Source: Acidobacteriota bacterium
GTDB lineage: Bacteria > Acidobacteriota > Thermoanaerobaculia > Multivoradales > JBCCEF01
Assembly: GCA_039030395.1 (NCBI GenBank)
Contig: JBCCEF010000002.1
Location: 124,001-188,000 of the forward strand
Direction of reading: 5' to 3'
DNA: 64,000 bases
Each line of letters opens with the position of its first letter. Positions within the stretch are counted from its first letter, which is position 1. Shown here piece after piece: positions 18,523-30,205 of the stretch. A program made the position numbers and the translations under genes. The notes under the pieces are model-generated. The model worked only from the letters and a program-made list of their open reading frames with translations. It was not told where the DNA came from and did no database searches.

Positions 18523-19116
18523 ATGACGTTCACAATTCCCAACCTCCTCTCCATTTTCCGGATGGGGTTGGTGCCCCTATTCATCATCGCGGTGATCGAC
18601 GGCGACGCCCTGAAGGCGCTGCTGCTGTTTACCGTCGCCGGTATCACCGACGCCCTCGACGGCTTCATCGCCCGCTTCTGGAATCAGCAGTCGCTTCTGG
18701 GCACCTACATCGATCCCATTGCCGACAAGCTGCTGCTGACTTCAGCCTATGTAGTGCTCGCCATCCCGCGCCTCAATCCGGAAATGACCATTCCGATCTG
18801 GGTGACGGTGCTGGTGATTGCACGGGATGTCTTGATCGTGGTGATGGCCGGTGCGCTGTTCCTGGCGACGGGCATCCGCTCCTTCCCGCCGGCGATGCTC
18901 GGCAAGGTCACCACCGCAGCGCAGGTGACCACCGTCTTCATGGTGCTGGTCACCGCCCTGTGGCCGACTCTGCCGGAGTTGGTGTGGGGCACCCACATCG
19001 CGATCTACGCCACGGCGGCCCTCACCGTCGCCTCGGGCCTCAATTATGTCCGCCTCGCCAACTCGATGGCCGGTACCCGCTCGGTGGAAAAGGGCGGCGA
19101 CGAAACCGGCGAGTAA
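18523..19116 (+). CDS. pgsA: CDP-diacylglycerol--glycerol-3-phosphate 3-phosphatidyltransferase
   Basis: A 197-residue inner-membrane enzyme making phosphatidylglycerol phosphate. The CDP-alcohol phosphotransferase motif is complete: D43, D46, G47, A50, R51, G60, D64 and D68 in the D-x2-D-G-x2-A-R-x8-G-x3-D-x3-D pattern. About five membrane helices follow. The N-terminal IPNLLSIFRM is typical of PgsA. Cardiolipin-synthase or phosphatidylserine-synthase members share the motif, but size and N-terminus favour PgsA. The gene starts 3 bases after the TPR lipoprotein stop. Confidence 0.88.
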   Translation: MTFTIPNLLSIFRMGLVPLFIIAVIDGDALKALLLFTVAGITDALDGFIARFWNQQSLLGTYIDPIADKLLLTSAYVVLAIPRLNPEMTIPIWVTVLVIARDVLIVVMAGALFLATGIRSFPPAMLGKVTTAAQVTTVFMVLVTALWPTLPELVWGTHIAIYATAALTVASGLNYVRLANSMAGTRSVEKGGDETGE

Positions 19117-19135
19117 ACCCCAGGAAAGTCAAGCA

Positions 19136-22591
<3,456 letters not shown>

Positions 22592-22772
22592 TGGACCGCA
22601 ACTGCGGGATCGGATGTGAATGGCTTGTCTTCCGCGGCCATGGCGGCGTTGCGCAAGCTCGGCGCAGCGGAGCTACGCCTGCGCCTGCGCGCCTTGCCCT
22701 GACCACGGAATCCTTCGCCAGTTCACTATCCGCTCCCTTGTTCCGGCCCACTATCCGGCCGCCGCTACGCCT

Positions 22773-25634
22773 TCACGGTGCCGGCGTGAATACCCGCCGC
22801 ACCCTCACCTGCTCCTGCAGGGCGAAATGCTCCTGCACGATCGGGTAGGTGGCGTTGCGCAGCCACATCTCGAGAATGCTGTTGTACCAGCGGTTTCCGA
22901 GCACGGCGCTGCTGCCGCCCGGCAGGCTGCTCTCGCCGTGGATCATGCCGGGCTGGCCGCCCAGCTCCCCGACATAGCGCCGCACCGGTCCGCTACCGAA
23001 CATGAAGTCGTTCGCGCTGTCCGCCCGGGCCGAATGGCTCGAGGCGTCCACCACGCCGAAGCCACCGTCCACCGGAAAGCCCGGCAGGCCGGGGAGAGGA
23101 CCCTGAACTGGCTCCGAGAAGGGGCCGCCGAGGGGATGGTCCAGAACCAGGCGGTGGAGGTATCCCCAGCGGTAGTCGTTCTGGTCCGTCGAGCCGTGGA
23201 AAGCCGCTTCGAACGGCTCGCCGGCCAGGCGTTCGAGAGCCATTCCGAGACTGGCCAGGATGTAGATGTCCCGTCGGGCGTCCGCCGTCGGCGGCTCCAG
23301 CGGGTCATCGAGCTGGAAGAAATCGACTCCCGAGACGCCCTGCCCCTGGTTCTGGTCGAAAGTGTCGAGGAGATGACGCAGAGCGATGACCGCCCGGCTG
23401 CTGCCGGGGACCGGCAGGCCGAATTGGCCGAGGGTCGCATCGATCGTGTTCTGGATCATCTGGCCGCGCCACACGGAGTAGATGGTGGCCGCCACGCTGG
23501 CCTCGATCTCCGGCCCTCGCGGATTCGTTCCGGTCACCGCTCCGCGGCGATCCGGGTCGCCAAAGTCGAAGCCTTCGGCGAGACCCGTCGGAGTGGAGTA
23601 GTCCCAGTGCCGCAGCCGGTCCACCGCTTCCGAGATACCCGCGTCCAGCGACAGGACCGCAAGCAGCGGTTCGTCCGTATCGGAAGCGTTTTCGAAGGCC
23701 GACAGGATGTGGGGCACGAAGACCTGTGCGTCGAGCAGCACCGTGTCGCCCTGGATCTCCTGCATGTCCTCGAAATCCACCTGGCCGGCGGCGAATTTTT
23801 CCTTCAACACCTGGGTGATGCGGCCGGCACGGGTGCCCTGCGCGTAGCCGGCGTTCAGGTAGTAGATACCGCCGCCGGGGCGCAGTTGGTTGAGGGGATC
23901 ATTGTCGAGGGTGGTGCCTGCCGGATCGTTGTTGGCATTGACGAAGTAGCCCATCGGCGGGTTGATGAGATGCGGCATCTCCGCCGGCGGCAGAATCTCG
24001 TAGGGAATGGCCTGGCCGTCCTGCAGCTGCGCGACCGGCAACCATTCGTTGCCGCCGGCGCCGACGCGAATGAAGTAGGGCGGCAGGCCTTCGACCACGC
24101 CGGCTTGCAGGTCCTCGCGGATCGGCATCTCGGCGCTGGTGAAGTAGGCAATATTGCCCTTGACGTCGCCGTAGACCCAGTTCTGGGAACCGACGTCGAA
24201 GAACTGAAGGGCGGTCTGGAAATCGTCGATATTGCGCGCCCGCTCCCAGCGGCGGAAGGCGTCGATCTCACGGGTGGCGGAGAAGCCCGTGTACTGGACC
24301 GACAGGGCGATTCCGGCGTCGCTGTCGAGCTGAACGATCGGCCCCTGGTTGCGCCGCGGCACGATCAGCACCGCCGGCGGAATGGCGGTTCCGCCGACCA
24401 CCGTTCCCGGCGCTGCGATGGCCGGGTTGTCCAGCGTGCCGTCGAGCTGATTGAAATGGAAGACCTGCGGGATGGGAATGATCGGCTCCAGGTTGCCCTG
24501 GTAGAAAGTGCTCATGCCGCTGGGCGACGCGGGGTCCGGTAGCACCGTCTCCAGGTAGGTGTCGGTGACGTCCATCGGGTTGGTGGTGCTGCCCCAGGAG
24601 ATCCACTGATTCTGGCCCTGGATGACGTAGGGCACGCCGGCGAAGCCGCTGCCCTGGACGTCCAGGCGGCCGTCCGACGATTGCAGGTGGACCGGGTAGA
24701 AGGTCGCCGGGGCGTCGAGGGCGAGGTGGGGGTCGTTGGCGATCAGCGGCCGGCCGCTCTTGGTGCGATGGCCGCGCACTGCCCACTCGTTGGATCCCTT
24801 GATGCGCTCCGTTTGCCGGATGGCATCGCGCAGCATCGGCACCTGGCGGACCTTTTCGTAGTAGCTCTCGGCCAGACGCAGAACCTGCGGATTCAGCCGC
24901 GCGGCGGAGCGATCCCAGGTCGGCTGCGGCTGCTCGCGCAGCGGCGCACTGGCCACACCGCCTTGCAACCCACCGGGTCCGACGGCATCGGGCACCGTCG
25001 CGGCGGGGTCGAAGGGGGCGGAGCGGAACATGTCTTCGAAGTAGAGTGCCGTGCCGGCGTCACCGAGGGCCTCCTGGTAGGCGCCGAGGGTGAGGGAGGC
25101 ATCGATGTCGAGATCGAAGGAGAGACTGAAGGCGATGGCTTTGGCGATCACCAGGCTGTCCACCGGCGTCCAAGGCTCGAAGGAGGTGATCTCCAGGGCG
25201 CCGTATTCCACCGGCAGCGGATTCGCCGCCACCCAGGCGTTGACGCCCTTGGCATAGGCCTCGAGATGGCCGCGGGCTTCGGAGCTGATTGCGCCGAGGG
25301 ATCGTTCGGCGGCGCGGCGCAGGCCGAGGGTGCGGAGTTCCACGTCGCTCGCCAGGACGGCTTCACCCAGTAGTTCGGCCAAGGTTCCGCTCGCCTGGCG
25401 GCGGGTGGTGTCCATCTGAAAAAGCCGGTCGCCGGCATGGACGTAGCCCTGGAGAAAATAGAGATCGGTCTCCGACTGGGCGGTGATGTGCGGTACGCCC
25501 CAGGTATCGCGCTCGACCAGTCCTTGCGCGCCGAGTCCGGCGATTCGTTCGCGCACCGTGACGGTGGCGGTCAGTGGCGAGGCCAGTGAAACAGTGAAGG
25601 CGACGATCGCCAGCCAAAAAACAGTGCGCTTCAT
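22773..25634 (-). CDS. Secreted penicillin acylase family protein (Ntn hydrolase)
   Basis: A 953-residue precursor. The signal peptide is residues 1-24 (MKRTVFWLAIVAFTVSLASP). The alpha part contains DTWGVPHITAQSETDLYFLQGY, and the autocatalytic cleavage site precedes S281 in IKGSNEWAV, the N-terminal nucleophile of the beta chain; NDPHLALDAPATFY follows as expected. Relatives hydrolyse penicillin side chains, acyl-homoserine lactones or other amides; the substrate here is open. The ATG at 25634 is set by a strong GGAGGAGG site, and upstream in-frame residues look non-coding. It is divergent from the zinc-ribbon gene and convergent with dnaE. Confidence 0.88.
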   Translation of the reverse strand: MKRTVFWLAIVAFTVSLASPLTATVTVRERIAGLGAQGLVERDTWGVPHITAQSETDLYFLQGYVHAGDRLFQMDTTRRQASGTLAELLGEAVLASDVELRTLGLRRAAERSLGAISSEARGHLEAYAKGVNAWVAANPLPVEYGALEITSFEPWTPVDSLVIAKAIAFSLSFDLDIDASLTLGAYQEALGDAGTALYFEDMFRSAPFDPAATVPDAVGPGGLQGGVASAPLREQPQPTWDRSAARLNPQVLRLAESYYEKVRQVPMLRDAIRQTERIKGSNEWAVRGHRTKSGRPLIANDPHLALDAPATFYPVHLQSSDGRLDVQGSGFAGVPYVIQGQNQWISWGSTTNPMDVTDTYLETVLPDPASPSGMSTFYQGNLEPIIPIPQVFHFNQLDGTLDNPAIAAPGTVVGGTAIPPAVLIVPRRNQGPIVQLDSDAGIALSVQYTGFSATREIDAFRRWERARNIDDFQTALQFFDVGSQNWVYGDVKGNIAYFTSAEMPIREDLQAGVVEGLPPYFIRVGAGGNEWLPVAQLQDGQAIPYEILPPAEMPHLINPPMGYFVNANNDPAGTTLDNDPLNQLRPGGGIYYLNAGYAQGTRAGRITQVLKEKFAAGQVDFEDMQEIQGDTVLLDAQVFVPHILSAFENASDTDEPLLAVLSLDAGISEAVDRLRHWDYSTPTGLAEGFDFGDPDRRGAVTGTNPRGPEIEASVAATIYSVWRGQMIQNTIDATLGQFGLPVPGSSRAVIALRHLLDTFDQNQGQGVSGVDFFQLDDPLEPPTADARRDIYILASLGMALERLAGEPFEAAFHGSTDQNDYRWGYLHRLVLDHPLGGPFSEPVQGPLPGLPGFPVDGGFGVVDASSHSARADSANDFMFGSGPVRRYVGELGGQPGMIHGESSLPGGSSAVLGNRWYNSILEMWLRNATYPIVQEHFALQEQVRVRRVFTPAP

Positions 25635-25849
25635 GAATCTCCTCCTCCAAGAGGCGTCATGCGGCAACGCGTGAGCATCGAAGCCGAGGGCTTTCCTCCG
25701 GTCCCCGCAATTCCGAAAAGTGAATACAATCGTTGTGCGGCTCGTAGGTCCATCTGTCAAGAGAAATAGTGAAGGAATGTGGGTAAATAGGGACATATCT
25801 CTAGCTCAATGATTTGGAAACGGATAGATCGGGAATGGAAAGTGCCTCG

Positions 25850-26761
25850 ATGATCGATTTCAGGCTGGTGGCCCAGTGCGACGACTGTGCCCGGCAGTAC
25901 GACGTGGAGGGCCAGGAGCCGGGGGATGTCTTCCACTGCTCCTGCGGCGCGGTGGTGACCATACCCACGCCGAAACCCCACGAGTCCGCCGCCATCCACT
26001 GCAGCGCCTGCGGCGGTCCGCGGGAGCGCAACGCCCAGGCCTGTACTTTCTGCGGTGCGGACTTCACCGTTCACGAGCTGGATCTGTCGTCCCTCTGTCC
26101 GCACTGCATGACCCGCCTCAGCCGCCGGGCGCGCTATTGCCACTCCTGCGCCCACCCGATGACCGCCACCAAGGCCGTGGCGACGCCCACCACCCTGGCC
26201 TGCCCTTCGTGTGGCGGATCCGACGGCGGCCGCAAGCTCAACAGCCGGCGAGTCGGCAACCTCGCCCTGGTGGAATGCCCGTCCTGCGCCGGCATCTGGC
26301 TAGAGAACGACGTGTTCGAGCGCCTCGGCAAGCAAGCCCGCAAGGGGCATGTGCCGGTGGCTGTCGCCTCGCGCGACCGCGGACGGGATGTCGATCTCGG
26401 CGCCACGCACGACAACCGCCCGTCCACGGCGCCGGTCTACCGCCCTTGCCCGGTGTGCAACAACCTGATGAACCGCCAGAACTACGGCCGCCGCAGCGGT
26501 GTCGTGGTCGACCTCTGCCGGGATCACGGCGTGTGGTTCGATGCAGAAGAGCTGGAGCGCATCCTGCGCTGGATCGAGGAGGGTGGGCTGGACCGCATGG
26601 AGCGTCGTCAGCTCGATCAACTCACCGAGGCCCAGCGCAAGCGCTCGTCTACGCCGGCCCCGATGATTCTGCGCTCGGAGCCTAGCTCTACCTTCGGCCG
26701 AGGGATGCTTTGGGAAGCGCTCTTTGCTGCCGGGGAGTGGGCGCTGAGCAAGTTCGACTGA
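25850..26761 (+). CDS. Multi-zinc-ribbon protein with TFIIB-type zinc finger modules
   Basis: A 303-residue cytoplasmic protein packed with CxxC pairs. An N-terminal ribbon (CDDC and CSC) is followed by CSAC, CTFC, CPHC and CHSC pairs, then two zf-TFIIB-like modules: CPSCGG with ECPSCAGIWLENDVFERL, and CPVCNNLMNR with DLCRDHGVWFDAEELERIL. Such modules bind zinc, but their targets in bacteria are unknown. The ATG at 25850 has GGAAAG in front; ATG 25835 and TTG 25814 are alternatives. The C-terminus ends in a hydrophobic helix (MLWEALFAAGEWAL). Nearby genes do not suggest a role. Confidence 0.8.
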   Translation: MIDFRLVAQCDDCARQYDVEGQEPGDVFHCSCGAVVTIPTPKPHESAAIHCSACGGPRERNAQACTFCGADFTVHELDLSSLCPHCMTRLSRRARYCHSCAHPMTATKAVATPTTLACPSCGGSDGGRKLNSRRVGNLALVECPSCAGIWLENDVFERLGKQARKGHVPVAVASRDRGRDVDLGATHDNRPSTAPVYRPCPVCNNLMNRQNYGRRSGVVVDLCRDHGVWFDAEELERILRWIEEGGLDRMERRQLDQLTEAQRKRSSTPAPMILRSEPSSTFGRGMLWEALFAAGEWALSKFD

Positions 26762-26870
26762 TTCCGCCTTCTCGCTAGCACATAGAATCTTCAGAATATT
26801 TCCTGCCGAGGGCGGGTTCTCGGTGTAGGATCGCTCGCTCTCCGAGTGGACTCCCCGAGGATCCTTCTCC

Positions 26871-28268
26871 ATGGCCGAACCGACCCCGTCCCCCACCAGC
26901 GAAACACTCACCGATTGGACGCCGAGTTCCTGGCGTTCGAAGACCGCCACCCAGCAGCCGAACTACCCGGACTCGCGGGCCCTGGAGGCGGCCCTGGCGC
27001 AGCTCCGCGACCTGCCGCCGCTGGTCACCTCCTGGGAGGTCACCAGCCTCAAGGAGCAGCTCGCCCAGGTGGCGCGCGGGGAGCGCTTTCTGCTGCAGGG
27101 CGGCGACTGTGCGGAGACCTTCGCCGACTGCCGGGCCGATGCGATCACCAGCAAACTCAAGATCCTGCTGCAGATGAGCCTGGTTCTGGTGCACGGGGCG
27201 AAGAAGCGGGTCACGCGGGTCGGCCGTTTCGCCGGGCAATACGCCAAGCCGCGCTCCGCCGATCTGGAGACCATCGGCGGTGAGACGCTGCCCAGCTACC
27301 GGGGCGATCTAGTCAATGGAATCGAGTTCACGGAGGCGGCGCGGGTGCCGGCGCCGGAGCGCCTGCTCCGCGGCCACGAGCGCTCGGCGCTGACGCTCAA
27401 TTTCATTCGCGGCCTGATCGATGGCGGCTTCGCGGATCTCCATCACCCGGAATATTGGGAGTTGGAGTTCGTCGAGCACTCACCTTGGGCGGTGGACTAT
27501 CAGCGCATGGTGGAGAGCATCGGCGATGCGTTGCGCTTCATGGAAACGGTGGTCGGGAGGCCTGTCGGGCAGCTCGAACGGGTGGATTTCTTCACCAGCC
27601 ACGAGGGACTTCATCTCGAATACGAGGCGGCCCAGACCCGCCAGGTGCCGCGTCGTCGCGGTTGGTACGACCTGTCGACGCACCTGCCCTGGATCGGCAT
27701 GCGCACGGCGCAGCCGGACGGGGCGCACGTGGAGTTTTTCCGCGGCATCCGCAACCCGGTGGCGGTGAAGGTCGGGCCGGCGATAGGGCGCGACACCCTT
27801 TTGCGGTTGCTCGATCTGCTACACCCGGACGACGAGCCGGGACGTTTGACCTTGATCCACCGCTTCGGCGCGAAGTCCGTCGGGGAGCATCTGCCGAAGC
27901 TGGTCGAAGCGGTGCGTGCGAGCGGCAAGACGGTGGTGTGGTGCTGTGATCCGATGCACGGCAATACGGAGAAGACGGCCAGCGGCCGCAAGACGCGGCG
28001 CTTCGAGGCGATTCTCTCGGAGCTGGAGACGGCATTCGATGTCCACGCGGAGCTGGGAACCTACCTCGGTGGGGTGCACGTGGAGCTGACCGGAGAGGAC
28101 GTCACCGAATGCACCGGCGGGGCGCGCGGACTGGCGGACAGGGACCTCGATCGGGCATACCGGTCTTTTGTGGATCCCCGGTTGAACTATGAGCAGGCTT
28201 TGGAGCTGGCGATGCTGGTGGCTCGGCGGATGGGGAAGGTGAAGGCGGGAGATCCGAACCGGCCCTGA
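26871..28268 (+). CDS. Class II 3-deoxy-7-phosphoheptulonate synthase
   Basis: A 465-residue DAHP synthase of the plant/mycobacterial type, joining erythrose 4-phosphate and phosphoenolpyruvate in the first step of the shikimate pathway. Motifs include LLQGGDCAETF with the metal-binding C80, KPRSADLETIGG, WVxx-like substrate loops around LPWIGMRTAQPDGAHVEFF, and GGVHVELTGEDVTEC near the C-terminus. Class II enzymes are unrelated in sequence to AroF/G/H, so I give no gene symbol. No other aromatic-pathway gene is nearby and no leader-peptide attenuator is seen upstream. Confidence 0.94.
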   Translation: MAEPTPSPTSETLTDWTPSSWRSKTATQQPNYPDSRALEAALAQLRDLPPLVTSWEVTSLKEQLAQVARGERFLLQGGDCAETFADCRADAITSKLKILLQMSLVLVHGAKKRVTRVGRFAGQYAKPRSADLETIGGETLPSYRGDLVNGIEFTEAARVPAPERLLRGHERSALTLNFIRGLIDGGFADLHHPEYWELEFVEHSPWAVDYQRMVESIGDALRFMETVVGRPVGQLERVDFFTSHEGLHLEYEAAQTRQVPRRRGWYDLSTHLPWIGMRTAQPDGAHVEFFRGIRNPVAVKVGPAIGRDTLLRLLDLLHPDDEPGRLTLIHRFGAKSVGEHLPKLVEAVRASGKTVVWCCDPMHGNTEKTASGRKTRRFEAILSELETAFDVHAELGTYLGGVHVELTGEDVTECTGGARGLADRDLDRAYRSFVDPRLNYEQALELAMLVARRMGKVKAGDPNRP

Positions 28269-28342
28269 GTTGGATCCGCGGGCGCCAACGACCTGATGAT
28301 TCCAAAAATCCTCTGAGTTCCCGCGTCGAGCTCCCGGCCGAC

Positions 28343-28445
28343 GGGACCCGCCTCGGACCTCCGTTCTTCTCGTTCAGTCCCTCTGCTCTGTGGAAGTAGC
28401 GCCCGCGTCAGTTTTCCGCCGAGGGGACCTCACTTCGGACCTCCG
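28343..28445. repeat. Imperfect direct repeat in the DAHP synthase downstream gap
   Basis: GGGACC followed after 4-5 bases by TCGGACCTCCG occurs at 28343-28363 and again at 28424-28445, each followed by a CTTCT-rich stretch. The 230-base convergent gap holds nothing else clear except a small hairpin at 28455-28469. Confidence 0.5.
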
Positions 28446-28454
28446 GCTTCTTAT

Positions 28455-28469
28455 CTTCACGAAGTGAAG
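28455..28469. other. Short hairpin (6-base stem, GAA loop)
   Basis: CTTCAC and GTGAAG pair perfectly around GAA, in the gap between two convergent genes. No T-run follows on either strand, so terminator function is doubtful. Confidence 0.35.
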
Positions 28470-28498
28470 GGAACTGCGCCCCCGCTCTGACGGGCTCT

Positions 28499-28930
28499 TC
28501 AGGGTGATGTTTGGGTGATCAGGGCGAGCGCCAGGGCGCCGCGGGCCGTCCAGGCGGCGGTGCGCAGCCAGTTGGTTGCCACCAGGCGGTGGATGGCGGA
28601 GAGGTCGCGGTGGCGGGTCAGGCGTTGGTGGAGGGGCACCTGGAGCAGCGCCGTTGAGATCCAGATGAAGGCGAGCAGGCCGATCCCCAACCACAGTAAC
28701 CGGTGATCCAGACCCAGGGGCGGATCTAGCAGAAGCAGGACGGCGGTGGTCAGCTCGGTGAGCATGAGCGGCATGACCACCCAGGAGGTGCGTCGCTGGT
28801 GTGCTTCGGCGAAGCCGGCGAATTGCCGCTCTGAGGCGAGGGCGAATAGGGGGTAGTGGACGAGCTGGACGAACCAGATCACTCCCACCATCGCGAGGGT
28901 GGCGCCGGCATGGATCGACAGCAGGGTCAA
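28499..28930 (-). CDS. Small four-helix membrane protein of unknown function
   Basis: A 143-residue integral membrane protein with four hydrophobic helices. Its conserved look comes from WFVQLVHYPLF in the first helix and HQRRTSWVVMPLMLTEL in the second, a pattern known from uncharacterised bacterial proteins. The TTG start at 28930 overlaps the sirtuin stop codon (CATTGA), so translation is probably coupled; an ATG exists 13 codons later. The frame is open far upstream only because it is antisense to nothing and shadows the sirtuin gene. Function unknown. Confidence 0.65.
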   Translation of the reverse strand: MTLLSIHAGATLAMVGVIWFVQLVHYPLFALASERQFAGFAEAHQRRTSWVVMPLMLTELTTAVLLLLDPPLGLDHRLLWLGIGLLAFIWISTALLQVPLHQRLTRHRDLSAIHRLVATNWLRTAAWTARGALALALITQTSP

Positions 28931-29766
28931 TGAGCCTCCGTCAGTGCCTTGACCACCTTCGGCAGCAGCTCCTCGGCCGGTGCCGGCAGGATTTGGATGT
29001 GGCGGTAGGGGGAGGGTGCCGCGGCGGGGTCGATGCTGTAGACGGGGATGCCGCGCAGGGCGGCCTGCTGCTGGAACATCTCCGTGACTCCGACGGACAG
29101 GGACGTGCCGATGAATAGCAGAAACTTTGCGCTGTCGGCAACCTCGACGACGTCCCGATAGCGGTAGTCGCGGTGTTCGGTGTAGTACTCGTCGAAGAAC
29201 AGAACGTGAGCGCGGAGCCACGAGCCGCAGTCCGGGCAGGTGGGGAGGTTGGCGCGGTCGGGCGACTCCTGGAAGCCCGAGAAGTCGACCTCGGTGCGCA
29301 GAATCGAGCCCGCCGGGGAGCCGAGGCGGCAGCCGTCGCGGGCGCAGCGGACCCGATCGGCGCTGCCGTGGACCTTGATCAGGTCCAGGGCGCCACCGCC
29401 CCGGCGCTCGGCGATGGCTTGCTCGTGCAGGGTGTCGATGTTCTGCGTCACCAGAGCGAGCCGGCCGCCGCTCTCGCTCATCCAGCCGGCGAGATCTACC
29501 AGTGCCCGGTGGGCGTCGTTGGGTTGGGCGGCAGTGGCCTTGCGGAAGCGCTCCAGGTACCACTGCCACTGGGTCACCGGATCGCGCTGGAAGAACCCGA
29601 AGGTCGCCATTTCAATGTCGTTCTGGTTCCACACCGCTTCCGGGTCGGAGCCCCGAAAGGTCGAAATCCCACTCGCCGCGCTGATCCCCGCTCCGGTGAC
29701 CACCGCGATTCGTTCACTTGCCACGGATCGCAGTGCTTCGGCTAGTTCCTGCGTCAGATCTTCCAT
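28927..29766 (-). CDS. SIR2 family NAD-dependent protein deacylase
   Basis: A 279-residue sirtuin removing acyl groups from lysine with NAD+ as cosubstrate. The NAD-binding motif GAGISAASGIS starts near residue 25; TQNID is 107-111, the catalytic His is H133 in KVHGSADRV, and the zinc site is C141, C146, C177 and C180. Tyr and Arg of the desuccinylase motif are not clearly placed, so acyl preference is open. The ATG at 29766 is preferred to the GTG at 29784. It is the first gene of a two-gene unit with the small membrane protein. Confidence 0.9.
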   Translation of the reverse strand: MEDLTQELAEALRSVASERIAVVTGAGISAASGISTFRGSDPEAVWNQNDIEMATFGFFQRDPVTQWQWYLERFRKATAAQPNDAHRALVDLAGWMSESGGRLALVTQNIDTLHEQAIAERRGGGALDLIKVHGSADRVRCARDGCRLGSPAGSILRTEVDFSGFQESPDRANLPTCPDCGSWLRAHVLFFDEYYTEHRDYRYRDVVEVADSAKFLLFIGTSLSVGVTEMFQQQAALRGIPVYSIDPAAAPSPYRHIQILPAPAEELLPKVVKALTEAH

Positions 29767-30205
29767 GGGTTGAGCATAAGGCACCTTGCTCTAGACATCG
29801 TCCTGCCCTTTTTGTGCTCGAGGCTTTGAACGAAGTGCGAGTCCAGGGGGGCTCGGGGGACCGGGCGGGGCTTGGTGATCTTTGATGATGTGGCCCCGCC
29901 CTGCGTTGCGAGGGCGCAAAACGCTGGACCCCTCCCCAAGAAAGCGCGAGCGCCCTCGCAAAGCTACCCCGAACCCCCCTGGACTCGCACTTCTCACCCG
30001 CGGTCCTGGATCCACGCTTCTATTCAAGGTGATCCCGGTCCCCCGAGGATTCCAGTCCTTGGCTTCGGCAGGGGTGGTGGGAAGTCGGCGGAGCTAGACC
30101 AGTCTCGAACCTCGGAGGCCACCGAAGCGAATGGCGTTCACGCAGAGAAACCGGTAAATTGCCACGAATCTTTTCTTGCGTGTCTGCCATTGCCGAGGAG
30201 TTGTC
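29767..30205. other. 439-base intergenic region between divergent sirtuin and M14 peptidase genes
   Basis: No plausible gene lies here. It is dominated by the nested inverted repeats listed at 29832-29993, plus a perfect 14-base inverted match between 29852-29865 and 30034-30047 that competes with the outer stem. No clear sigma-70 promoter for either flanking gene was recognised. A GAGGAG ribosome site (30195-30200) belongs to the peptidase. Confidence 0.6.
29832..29993. repeat. Nested inverted repeat forming a three-stem junction
   Basis: The outer arms 29832-29858 and 29967-29993 pair over 27 bases with one mismatch. Inside them are two perfect hairpin stems: 29863-29871 with 29893-29901 (9 pairs) and 29906-29917 with 29950-29961 (12 pairs). 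The whole can fold as a cloverleaf-like junction in either strand. No target-site duplication flanks it, no T-run follows and no transposase or reverse transcriptase is nearby. It could be a small mobile repeat (MITE or REP-like), a structured RNA or a protein-binding site. Confidence 0.75.

Noticed and set aside
22592-22772. Terminator or gene between dnaE and the acylase gene
   Set aside because: Only a five-base hairpin (CCGCA-AC-TGCGG) and a short CACTATCCG direct repeat are present; neither is convincing.
28927-29766. Sirtuin as part of a phage-defence system
   Set aside because: Length, catalytic His and zinc Cys are those of an ordinary deacylase, and no effector, HerA, TIR or Argonaute gene is adjacent.
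29832-29993. Retron or group II intron RNA
   Set aside because: No reverse transcriptase or intron domain V-like element is nearby; only the nested pairing is suggestive.
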